Part shown: positions 1-9,846 of the stretch, in pieces
Layout: every line of letters starts with the position of its first letter
Position numbering within the stretch: position 1 is the first letter of the stretch
NCBI GenBank assembly: GCA_002633025.1
Contig: NMRB01002706.1
Location: 1-64,000, forward strand
Length of the DNA: 64,000 nt
DNA from: Notospermus geniculatus
Lineage: Eukaryota; Nemertea; Pilidiophora; Heteronemertea; Lineidae
Direction: 5' to 3'
The notes under the pieces: generated by a model
The model's database searches: none
What the model saw: the letters and a program-made list of their open reading frames with translations, nothing else
Told to the model about the DNA's origin: nothing
Made by a program: the position numbers and the translations under genes

Positions 1-202
1 TCTGGAATGAGGATGGAATGAGGATGTTCGCGTTGACGCAGACAGACACAAATGGCTTTTCAATCGGTTGACAAGATGCTATTCAATAAGTTAAAAATAC
101 GATCAAATATATTAATACATATAAATGTAGAATGACCTACATGTAATCTGAGAGACAGAAGAGTGTTGGTTGATTGCGCGACAACATCTTACGGTATCCG
201 CA

Positions 203-3200
203 ATGGCATCGAAGAGAGGGCGAACCATTAAGAACCTAATATTGGTCCTGACGATCTTCGTCTGGCTGGGATTGTTAACCGTTTACCAGATAACGGAGTT
301 AGGTGTCAAGGTAGGTTAGAATTTTCCGTTTTTACCGACTTCAGGGCCCATATTCATAAAACCTTGCTTAGCTTAGTTGGCTGCCAGTTGTGTACATTGG
401 CCTGTACAAACTAGGCACTTTAGCAGGCAACTAAGCCTGGCAAGGTTTTATGAATATGGGCCCAGGTAGATTGTACGCCCCGTAAAAAGAGGAGATGAGA
501 TTCGCGACCCCCTCTATTGTTGCTACCACACATAAACATACTTAGGCAACGGACAAGTGCCAAGGCAAAACGGAGATGTATGAATCTAGCTTCCCCCTCG
601 CTTCGAGACTGCCTCGGTTCATGCGATCCTCTGAGGAGATGACTAATACGCGTCACTATAGGGCATGTTAGATTTGGCGCCAAACTACATGTAGCTTGCC
701 AGTTAGAGATCCGCTTTCACTCGTTCAGGATCACTTTGGCGGATGATCACTGCGACTCTAAACTCCCTACGCAGTTGTGTATCGCGCCCCCTTCGCTTTA
801 CTCGCATTGCTAGCTTAGTTGGCTGCCAGTTGTGTACATTGGCCTGTACAAACTAGGCACTTTAGCAGGCAACTAAGCCTGGCAAGGTTTTATGAATACG
901 GGCCCAGGTAGATTGTAAGCCCCGTAAAAAGAGGAGATGAGATTCGCGACCCCCTCTATTGTTGCTACCGCACATAAACATACTTAGGGACGGACAAGTG
1001 CCAAGGTAAAACGGAGAGGTATGAATCTAGCTTCCCCCTCGCTTCGAGACTGCCTCGGTTCATGCGATCGTCTCAGGAGATGACTAATACGCGTCACTAT
1101 AAGGCATGCTAGAATTGGCGCCAAACTGCATGTAGCTTGCCAGTTAGAGATCCACTTTCACTCGTTCAGGATCACTTTGGCGGATGATCACTGCGACTCT
1201 AAACTCCCTACGCAGTTGTGTATCGCGCCCCCTTCGCTTTACTCGCTCTCCACAACTGCTTTACTTCGTGGAAGTCGCCGCGTTTGGTCGACACCAGATG
1301 GCGTCAGGGCCTGGCGCGAGTTTTACAGCCTATCAGCACGCTGCTTTCAGAACTCTTGTTGGCGCGTTGGCAACGGATGTTCTTGTGCTACCTTGGCTAC
1401 GAACCGCTCGGCCAATGAAAAAGTGTCTCAGGCCAGCTTGGTTACCGGTTGCTCGGTGCTCTCATTGGTCGACTCTCTCAGCGCCACCTGTTGACCTAAC
1501 GCGGCGAATTTTACGAAGTTAAGCAGTTGTGGAGAGCGAGTAAACCTAAGGGGGCGCAGCACACAACTGCGACTCGTGCCTCTCGACATAACCAGCCAAT
1601 GAACATCTTACGGCGGGGTTGGTTCTCCATGGTTAAATGGAGGCTTTTGATTTAATTGCCCCGCCGTCATCAGTGCAGTCTTTGGGTGATAGCCTGCTTC
1701 CATTTTTCTGCCGACATTGCCTGCGTTTTAGTGGAGTAGGCCTATAAACCGATGCTGGGCCGAGCGTAGGCCTACTCCCCTGCGAATAATGAAGAACGCC
1801 AATAAGTTGATTTGTTAAACACTGTTTTCATTCTTATTAGGAACACAAAGAAACCGGACGAGAGAAGAGATCTGTAAACTCGAAACCTTCGAAAAGTGGT
1901 GAGTACATTTCTATAGGATCACGCCATGTGAGGAGGTAGCTCTGAACTTTACTCTTTCATACATCTGATTATAGGATTAAATGTTGCAATGTGTTTTTCT
2001 GCCAAGTCTGCCGAAACCCCCGCGATTGTTCCATAACGGCACTGCATGACATGTAGACAAGTGGACTAAAGAAGTGTTCACTTTCGATTCCAGGCGGCGC
2101 CAGTTATATCCGGTGGGGCAGGAAGGATTGTCCGCATGACACGGAGCTTGTGTACAGAGGTATGAGCTGTTCAAAACAGCACTTATTTCTATTGGCGCAT
2201 TTACTCTCACCATATGCGAGGCGGTCTAGGAAAACCCGTCGGATGTCGCGTTTGAGGAAAGTGTTAATGGCCTTGGCGAACCCGCGCATTTCAATAGCTG
2301 AAATGTACTACGTACCGGGTGAACAGTAGCAAATCAATGCACAGGCAATCTAACAACCCTTGTTGATCACTCAGTGACTTCCGACGGGTTTTCCCAGACC
2401 GCCACGCATATATTTTTATCGTAACTAATGAGATTATAGCTATTACTTCCATTAACCGTCCTCCCACTTACTCTAAAGGTAGTTGAGAAATCTTTTGGCC
2501 TTTTACTACTGGAAGGCTGCATACACTAGGAGTAGATACCTGCTGTGCCACTTTACTAGTATTCCAAATGTCACTAATTAGAATGTTTGAATTGAATACG
2601 TAAAGATCTTCCCAAGATAGGGATGTTTCTTCCAATTATGAACATGTATTTTTTAATCAAGGTTTGGCCGGTGGCGGACATTATACTCACGTAGGGGGTG
2701 GTAGCAACTACGTCTGTCTGACTGACAACCCGAGCTATGCAAATATCGTGGCAGGAGAAAACGGCTATGGTGTAATCTTTGGTACGGAATTCCACGTCAA
2801 CGACTACAGACTCTTTGGTACAACTAATTCCCAACCGCATAACCTTCACAACACAGACGTGCAATGCAGCGTCTGTCGGAGTCACTCTAGGAGTAGTATG
2901 GTAGGTAAATGCAGCCAAATACAGCCAAGGACTCTCAAAATGTTACTGCAGATACATGTATTTGTTGAAGAATTCAGCTTTACCCAGATAATGGTTTCGG
3001 GCCCTGACTGTTAGACACTTCGGGCCATATTTACGAAGCGCGATTAGGCCAACACGCGGGTAAGTTTATAGTTATTCACGTTAAGGGCGTAGAAAACCAT
3101 TGTTTTGCTACCCTTTTACGCTGCTCGATCGGCAGCCGTTACCCGCAGGATAATCACCCGTGATTAACTTTCCTTTGTGTAGCTGCAGGAGGACAAAGAA

Positions 3201-4917
3201 AAATTTGAACAACCTACAGGCCTTGTTTAGCGGCATTCAACTCTTTTCTTCGATCCTCCTGCACGTAAACGCAGGAATGTTAAGGTGGCGGGGGAGTTAG
3301 TGAACGCATCCAATTGAGGTCCCTTTGAAATTGGATTTGCTCGAATGTGTTACGACCGAAGTTTATTTTGCCAACGAAATTTGTGAGTTTATGTATTGTT
3401 TCAGATCTCCGAATTGAAAAACTGCACAATAATTAACTCATTATGTAACTTTATTCATGAACAATGGCAAGTCCCAGATGAAGATTTCAGAGGCGATGAC
3501 GGGTACAGCCGGCTCCAAATGACCGGATTTTAGGTAGTGATGGATGCAGCATGGCGAGTTCTATGGTCGTTCGAGGCCCGATTTTTCAAAATTGAAATAA
3601 CTAATTAGCAATTGCTTAATTAGTGGCCTGAAAAAGGTCAAAACAGAAAACTGAATAATTTTGGGTGTTCTCGCCTGAAATTCAAAAATCGGGGCTGGAA
3701 CGGCCTTAGAAGAAGTTTTTTCCAGATCATATTCGAAATCAGATTGACCATCGATCCACGCACAAAAAAGAAATCGCTCGTGAAATTTTGTGAGAAAGTC
3801 CGCAACTTTCCCCGCGAGCCCTTTGTTATGGTAATGAAGAACGCTGTGTGGAGTTGGACACGTTCGGATTAAGTCTGTTCAAAAATCATCGACGACAGAG
3901 CTATTGTTAGGGAACGGCGTGGCCTGATGGAAAGGCGTCGAAAGAGGTGTTGCGCAATACCATTCCGGGCCAAGCATGCCTAAGAACTATACTTGCCAAA
4001 TATTGAAACAGGCTATGATTGTGACCGACTGCGGTTGAGCCCATGAATAAATTCATTCAAATCATTTCCATATTCAGCGGGAAAATACACCGGGCTAGTC
4101 ACCCCCGCCACCTTAACCGCGTGTGGTCATCCTGCGGGCAAACGCTGCCGATCAAGCAGCGTACACGGTAGCAACACAATGGTTTTCTGGGCCCTTACCA
4201 TGAATAACTATGAACTTACACGCGTGTTGGCCTAATCGCACTTCGTAAATACGGCCCTTCGTATTTATAGCCGTGGTTACACTACATAAAATCCCCGGGT
4301 ATTTTGCGGTCACACCTATGAATTGCCGGGCTTCAAGAAACCCGTGTCTGAAAAACACGGGTTTCTGAGACACGGCAGTCTCGCCGTGCTTTTCGAGATC
4401 CCCGTGTTTTCGTTAGTTCTTCGCACGGCGACAGATGGCGCTGCCATTAAGTGACGTCGTTTTCGCGCCTCCGACAATGTGTGCCAATTCAAAAATGACC
4501 GAAGAGTCAATGTTTGCAGCGCAACTGTCGCCGGGCTACTTAACTACAATATAGTAGTGTGACCTCTCGCCGGGATTTTCGTACACACGGGTTTGACACG
4601 GGTCTGGAAAAACACGGGTATTTTTGTGTAGTGTAACCACGGCTATATATATTTGGCAGGTGATGATCCCAGGAACGAAGGAATGCCCAGCTGGTTGGAA
4701 CAAGGAATACTGGGGTTACCTAATGACGAGTCACTACGGCCACAAGGCACAGCGTGACTTTGTGTGTGTGGATAACTCGCCGGACAGTGGCACAGAGGGT
4801 GGTCGTAAGGATGAAAATGGAGCAGTTATGTATCATGTTGAAGGGCGGTGTGGATCCTTACCTTGTCAACCTTACGTGCATGGTGCTGAACTGACGTGTG
4901 TTGTTTGCACCAAATAG
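203..4917 (+). CDS. Type II membrane protein with short-chain collagen C4-like domain (5 exons)
   Basis: I assembled this from five exons with GT-AG borders and consistent phase: 203-310, 1841-1898, 2094-2159, 2662-2900 and 4660-4917, giving 242 residues and a TAG stop. Residues 11-30 form one hydrophobic segment after a basic start (KRGRTIK), so a signal anchor with the C-terminus outside or luminal is likely. Residues 43-46 read REKR, a furin-type site, so the ectodomain could be shed. From about residue 57 to the end the protein matches the short-chain collagen C4-like family known from sponges and other invertebrates: SYIRWGR, AGGGHYTHVGGGSNYVC, GYLMTSHYGH, GRCGSLPC and a final CVVCTK, with ten cysteines in the ectodomain. 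Despite the family name there are no Gly-X-Y repeats. The role is unknown; extracellular matrix or recognition is an inference. An in-frame ATG at 4624 lies in the intron and is not the start. Confidence 0.88.
344..463. mobile_element. Hairpin MITE (GGGCCCATATTCATAAAACCT ends)
   Basis: Both ends are GGGCCC, and the arms (AATATGGGCCC in reverse) pair across about 45 bp. Lies in intron 1 of the C4-like gene. Partial copies are at 813-900 and 62181-62244. Confidence 0.75.
371..1246. repeat. Tandem duplication, unit 442 bp
   Basis: 371-805 and 813-1246 match base for base with few changes (for example GTACGCCCCG against GTAAGCCCCG). Includes half of the hairpin MITE. The overlapping small ORFs are repeat by-products. 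Confidence 0.85.
1212..1571. mobile_element. Inverted-repeat element with about 50-bp arms
   Basis: GCAGTTGTGT...CTCCACAACTGCT at 1212-1260 recurs inverted at 1519-1571. It sits at the right edge of the tandem duplication. Confidence 0.6.
2216..2405. mobile_element. MITE with GGCGGTCTAGGAAAACCCGTC ends
   Basis: Ends 2218-2243 and 2379-2403 are inverted copies. A related piece with the same AGGCGGTCTAGGAAA start is at 11217-11336 in VPS25. Confidence 0.6.
3022..4258. mobile_element. 1.24-kb non-autonomous transposon with about 140-bp terminal inverted repeats
   Basis: The left end (3022-3170) and right end (4118-4258) match in inverted orientation, including GATTAGGCCAACACGCG and the TAGTTATTCA region. 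The interior shows no transposase ORF. Lies in intron 4 of the C4-like gene. Confidence 0.75.
4268..4645. mobile_element. MITE (TAGCCGTGGTTACACTACA ends) next to a 3' splice site
   Basis: TAGCCGTGGTTACACTACATA at the left and its inverse at 4625-4645. It abuts the previous element and ends 15 bp before exon 5 of the C4-like gene, so the branch-point region probably lies in it. Confidence 0.75.
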
Positions 4918-5747
4918 ATCCCAGCTATGAACATTCAACGTACAGCCAAGAAAAAGAGAGACACTGCCACCTTAGAGGGTGGCTGCGGACAGCTATGAAC
5001 ATCAACGTCATGTCAACAAGGAGAGAGACGATGGCTGATATCCATAAAAGCTAGTTGTAGTTCGCTAAAGCATGGCGCACACTGGCGATTTTTTGAGCGA
5101 TTTTCTAGGCGACCGGCCTTGCGACCACAGCAGCGACTGAATATATTTTTGGTTTTTTTAGTTTTTGTTGACTCGTTTGCGACAAATGCTTCATTGGAAG
5201 ATCAGTGATGTCGCGGATGACATCATTAATCGACCTCAAAGGTAATTATCGCATGCGACGTAGTAGTCGCATCGGTAGTCGCCCCCATTTTAGTCGCTCG
5301 TGGATCTACTGTTCAAATCTTTAGCAACCTTGTAGAATGTGGCAATCGCTTTTAGACCTGGGTAGTGTATTGTATTTATTAACACGTCCGGCTACTAACT
5401 TATAACTAAAACAGAAAGTCTTCTGATTACAGTGATTAAATTCCTATATAAGGATGACGGAGTGCCTTGAGGGTTTTAAGAAGTGCAAGCCCATTCCTTG
5501 GCTTTGCTGGCATTTTATAATAGTTAGTTCTAAATATGTAAAAAGAGTAAATATTCTAAATAAATTGCTTTCGCATTTTTAATGCGTTTTTTCCTAGAAT
5601 TCAACAGACGAGAGAGGACAAGAATGCTGGCCTCCACCCAAAAAAGCACATGTATGCTTAAAACCTTCCGGGTTCGATTTGAAAGTACATGTAAGCTGCT
5701 TACGAGAAGAAAGGCCTAAAAGAAACAAAATGGTTGACTACACGTAC
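4918..5747. other. 3' flank of the C4-like gene; nothing else seen
   Basis: Holds the presumed 3' UTR and the AATAAA at 5559. A weak inverted motif (GCGACTACGATGCG-like) lies around 5090-5290. No ORF of note. Confidence 0.4.
5559..5564 (+). promoter_or_regulatory. Candidate polyadenylation signal AATAAA
   Basis: AATAAA lies about 640 bp downstream of the stop codon of the C4-like gene on the same strand, with no better signal seen between. Its use is inferred. Confidence 0.4.
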
Positions 5748-5819
5748 CTTATTAGCACCATGTTTGAATTCACTCGCCGGCATCATTCCTGGAACTGATG
5801 AGGATTTTGCTGCGATGTC
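5748..5819 (-). CDS. Candidate internal exon of an unrecognised minus-strand gene
   Basis: On the minus strand a 72-bp segment is bounded by a TTCAG acceptor (5820-5821) and a GTACGT donor (5742-5747). One frame is open across it (DIAAKSSSVPGMMPASEF then KHGANK). I do not recognise the protein. When joined to the two candidate exons at 8375-8639 the phases do not give one continuous frame, so this may be a UTR exon, part of another gene, or chance. Confidence 0.25.
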
Positions 5820-5942
5820 CTGAACCAAAAAATAAAAGGAATGTCAAGCGAGGGGGAGACAATCAACTTTCTTGCGTCTTTCTGGTTCTTTTTACTTCCT
5901 AATTTGGCCACCAGGAGGTTTACAATGGTACGGTACTACACT

Positions 5943-6125
5943 TTGGGCCATATGTTGAAGTTAGACTTTCTCTGCGCTTCAAGCATTGAGAAAAGTCAGA
6001 CGTTTGATGAAAGTCTAGCTGAAGTCCCGGCCGAGCATACGGCCCTTTCTCTTTGCTTGAAGCATTGAGAAAAGTCAGACTTTTCAAATGAAAGTGTGGC
6101 TGAAGTCCGACCCGAGCATACGACC
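5943..6125. repeat. MITE fragment with internal tandem repeat (GGGCCRTATG family)
   Basis: GCTTGAAGCATTGAGAAAAG and GAGCATACGGCCC occur twice in a row. A relative spans 41701-41975. Confidence 0.55.
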
Positions 6126-6140
6126 CCTTTAAAACTCGTT

Positions 6141-6325
6141 AGTGCAGGTGTAACGTTTTTCAGGGAGGCCCGTGTGCCAGTGTGACATTACAATAGATTG
6201 ACGGAATAAGCGGCGACTTGACAATGAACGACACACAGAGAAACAGTGCGTCTGTGTCACAGTGTGTTCCGAACAATGGAAATCACACAGAAAAACGGCC
6301 ACACTGAAAAACGTTACACCTGCCT
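6141..6325. mobile_element. MITE with GCAGGTGTAACGTTTTTCA ends
   Basis: The 20-bp end at 6143 is found inverted at 6305-6325; the interior is partly palindromic. Confidence 0.65.
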
Positions 6326-6586
6326 TCCATGAGGAGGAAGGTACAACTAAATTAAAAAAAAGCTCACTGCCTCGGCAATGCATATTCTAGGCCTACGCGT
6401 CATGTTATAAGGACAAGGGATTTCGTTGTTGGTTGATTCCGCTACACGTTCATCAACACGGGGTAGTCCTACAGGAAGACGACGCACAGCATCATTCACA
6501 TTTCTTGAAAACACTCTCTCAACCGTATTCGTGATGGCTGCTTCGCAAGAATTTGTGACGTAAACGCCAAGTGTCGTCGGGTCATA

Positions 6587-6993
6587 ATAGAGAGGATGCG
6601 CAGTTTTCCGACTCCGACTTCAACTACGAGAATGAATTGCAGTCCGCTGTGGACATCCTTGATAAAAACGATTTGATAGACGTTTGCAAATCGTAAAATG
6701 CCATAACTGGTGGCAGAATAATTTTGACTCGTAATCGGAAGTGCGCATGAATCGCAAATATCGTAGTCGTCATAGTCGGGTCTCAAAGTCGTAACGACCA
6801 GGATTACGACTTCAATATTCGTTATTTATCCACACTTCCGATTTATTACGCCAATTTTTTCTGCCTTCAATTTATGGTGTTTGACGAATTGAAAACGTCT
6901 ATCACATCGTTTTTATCAAGGATGTCCATAGCGGATTACAATTCATTCTCGTAGTTGAAGTCGGAGTCGGAAAGCTGCGCATCCTCTCTAATA
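6587..6993. mobile_element. Long palindromic element, about 105-bp arms
   Basis: AGAGAGGATGCGCAG...AACGATTTGATAGACG (6590-6693) recurs inverted at 6888-6993. Confidence 0.75.
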
Positions 6994-7085
6994 ACAAAGA
7001 ACCACAGGCGGCCGAAGTTCTGTCACAAAATAGGTAGGGTACAACGTGCATGTACGTTAGGGGTAGTAATCCTATAGGCCTATAA

Positions 7086-7428
7086 TATACTCTAGATTCG
7101 TTCTTCTAAGGTTACTTTACTGAACACCCATATGACCGCCTACCCGATTGAATATGCATGGCAAAATAAAGAGCTGTAACGCAAGACTCACTCATTGGTC
7201 AGTTATGTTGAATAGAATGAATAAATTCTTTGTATGGACTATATTGTAGGCTAGGAAGCTATAAAGCATGAATATCTGAAGTGACCTTAGAAGAACGAAT
7301 CTAGAGTATAATGGACCATATTCTAGAAGCTTCCTTTAGTCTAAGGTTTGCCTTTACCTATTGTTTGCAGAGCAGAATACAAAAGCTTAAAGTTGACCTT
7401 AGAATTAAGGGGGCTTCTAGAATACGGG
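7086..7428. mobile_element. Two adjacent hairpin MITEs
   Basis: 7086-7310 has ends TACTCTAGATTCGTTCTTCTA. 7317-7428 has ends ATTCTAGAAGCTTCC; the same family is at 41807-41937. Confidence 0.7.
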
Positions 7429-7609
7429 CAAAATTCTTTTTTATATATTATAGGGTAGGGCTACTAACCACAACGGGCCTATTTTGTGACAAAACTTCGG
7501 CCGCCTGTGCAAAGAACACTGGATAACGTACTTGGAATCAATTACGTACAGTATAGGCCTACCCAAAACTAGGCCATACCAGTCATGCCGGTGTAATGTT
7601 TTTCACTGC

Positions 7610-9240
7610 CCCCCCCCCCCCCTANTGACAATGAGGGAGGCACTGATAAATGTCTTTCTGTATTTGAGTGTCCGCCGAACAATAAAGCGAGCATTGTCAT
7701 ACGGGTGGCATTCTCACACATTACACCATGTTACACCATGTACCCGGTACGGTACTCAAATTTAGCCTTGTTATAACACCATGATGTCTGGAATATAGGC
7801 CTACCGGTAATCAGAATGTTTATGTTTGCCAGTTGATGCAGCGAGATCTATACAATAGGCCTACAAGTATAAAGAAACTGTTCCAACTGATTGACAAAAA
7901 CAACCAACCAATAGGCCTACGCCTGACGACAAGAGACTTCGGGAGAGACTAATGTATTTCGCTGAGTGGTCAACAACGCCCCCGGACAACGCCCTAGACG
8001 GTAACCACAATAGCATCGAAAAGAGAGCGAACCAACGTGGTCCTGGACCGAAGTCGACCTTCGACTTCGTGCGCAGGGCCTTAATATTTAGCCGGGGGGG
8101 GGGGGGGGGGNNGGGGGGGGGGGGCGGTTGCACCACCCAGAGCCAACCAAAAACTTGACTTCCATGCAGATTTTGCGAAAAACTGGCAAAAAAGGTCTTC
8201 TGGCGCCCCACGCCCCGACCAAAACAGCTATTACGGCCCTGTGAGAAGGAAATTTCACCCGTAGGCTAGGCGTACGCCCTACAGAATCAGAGACTACGGG
8301 TAATAAAGGTCAGGCCTACACACCACGGTAATGAAGCCAGCTATTCATGGGGACAGATTGCGGCGGACACTCACCTTCGGACCAACACGTCAATTCCTCC
8401 TAGCTCCAACTGTCTTCGGCCGTTGGAAACTGCCCGGCCAGTGCTATGACTGAACAACAACGCTCACGATTTTTTATTTTTTTGTACACACCTGAGTGAA
8501 GGCGATTCGTCTGAGGTTCATCAATTCCGTTGCGGACGGTACGTCCATCCTCTCCCAACACCAGTTGGCCTACATGTGATTTTTCCTGGAGGTGTCGCTG
8601 GAACGGGGCACACTGTTCGGGAGTGTTAATAGCAGCCCTCTGATGAGTGGGCAGGGGGGGGGGCTGGCAGGGCCGGAGGATTGACAGGAAGGGGCCCANA
8701 CAGGTAGGCCCTAAGTGGGAAGCCCAAATGGGGGGGGGGTCTGGGGGCCGTCCCCAGAAAATTTTGACAATCTAAGTGCTTTTAGATGCATTTTCCTGTG
8801 ATACGAGAGCAAAAGTATGGACATGGCAAGGTATTTTTGGCAAAAAAAATGTGGGGGCCCAGGCCCCCGGCTGCTATGGGCCTGTAATAGGCCTACCGGT
8901 GTAACATTGACTGAGAGTGGCCCTGTAGGCCTATGGGGAATTCTCCAACAGTAAATCTGTCACCATCAGTCATTTGCAGACGGTAGGCCTACCTCATGCT
9001 GGCTTTGGTGACCACACTGTGCAGATCAAGGGGTAGGCCTACTGAAGCAGAAAAAAGGTCAATTCCTTCACTTTTCTGAGCATTGCCCTTATACCATGCC
9101 CGCCTTATTGTTTGGTGGATACTCAAAAAACAGGGAGACATATTTATCACTGCTTCCTGTTGTCTCGATCCTTGTGGCTTAATCTGTCAATCTTTTGTGG
9201 GGAGGCATAAACGGGGGGGGGGGGGGGGGAAAAANNNNCA
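7610..9240. other. G/C homopolymer tracts with unresolved bases
   Basis: Runs of C (7611-7622), G (8094-8124) and G (9212-9229) each contain or adjoin Ns (7625, 8111-8112, 9235-9238), plus an N at 8699. These look like sequencing dropouts at homopolymers. Apart from the candidate exon pair at 8375-8639 I see no gene here. Confidence 0.6.
8375..8639 (-). CDS. Candidate minus-strand exon pair or 3'-terminal exon, unrecognised
   Basis: Reading the minus strand, an AG acceptor after a C-rich tract (8640-8641) opens a 148-bp frame that is clear from 8639 to 8492 and contains QLVLGEDGRTVRNGIDEPQ. A GTGTGT donor follows. After a gap of only 42 bp an AG precedes 8449-8375, which ends in GTGAGT. The 42 bp are a multiple of three, and spliced or unspliced the frame stops soon afterwards (ending AEDSWS). 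VPS25 ends 1.2 kb upstream on the same strand, so this could be the 3' end of a separate gene. No family recognised. Confidence 0.3.
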
Positions 9241-9300
9241 GGATGCAAGCACCCAATGAACTCATCTCAAGATGATGATTCAACTGTGATCTGTACTCTA

Positions 9301-9306
9301 TTTATT
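9301..9306 (-). promoter_or_regulatory. Candidate polyadenylation signal for VPS25
   Basis: TTTATT on the plus strand reads AATAAA on the minus strand, about 540 bp after the VPS25 stop codon. Use is inferred. Confidence 0.3.
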
Positions 9307-9465
9307 TGTAATTTGGCTACGTGAGTCTACAGGATGATAAATGGTGACCCACTCTGGTGAAAAAAAGAGTCGCATGTCGCTCAGAAGGTGAGCCTCAACG
9401 AACTAAGATGACACCAGGAGAGAATGGAAGAAAAACATTCTTTCACAGATTTTACAACAGACAGA

Positions 9466-9652
9466 CCACAGGTGTCTCATACGTCTGTCTGTAGTTGTAG
9501 GTGAGGGGGGGGGGTCTTTTGGGGACCCTAGGGCTTACTACACATAATGTGTAGTGTCCCCAGGGCTTACTACACATAATGTGTAGTAAGCCCTAGGGTC
9601 CCCAAAAGACCCCTTCCCCCTACAATTACAGACAGACGTGAGACACCTGTGG
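9466..9652. repeat. Long hairpin with direct CACATAATGTGTAG repeats in the loop
   Basis: CCACAGGTGTCTCA...GGTCTTTTGGGGACCC at the left pairs with its inverse at the right, over about 80 bp. Downstream of VPS25. Confidence 0.7.
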
Positions 9653-9846
9653 ACAGACAATATTGAAACGGACAGACGTTTGGTCTCAAGTCAATCTGCC
9701 AAGGTAGGAGCGACACGCGTTCTGTTTTGCCAGAATGGGCCACCTGCATATTTCAGTCCTATTTGTAGGGCCTTCATGAAGGCCCCAGTCTTCTCATCCA
9801 ATAGAAAAATCACATAAATCCACGAGTTAAAAAAGTCCAGAATCAG

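Noticed and set aside
4624-4659. Upstream start of the last C4-like exon (MCSVTTAIYIW)
   Set aside because: It lies in the MITE and intron end. The AG at 4658-4659 and phase with the previous exon show the exon begins at 4660.
8094-8124. G-quadruplex element
   Set aside because: It is a single homopolymer run with Ns in the middle, so its length and sequence are not reliable.
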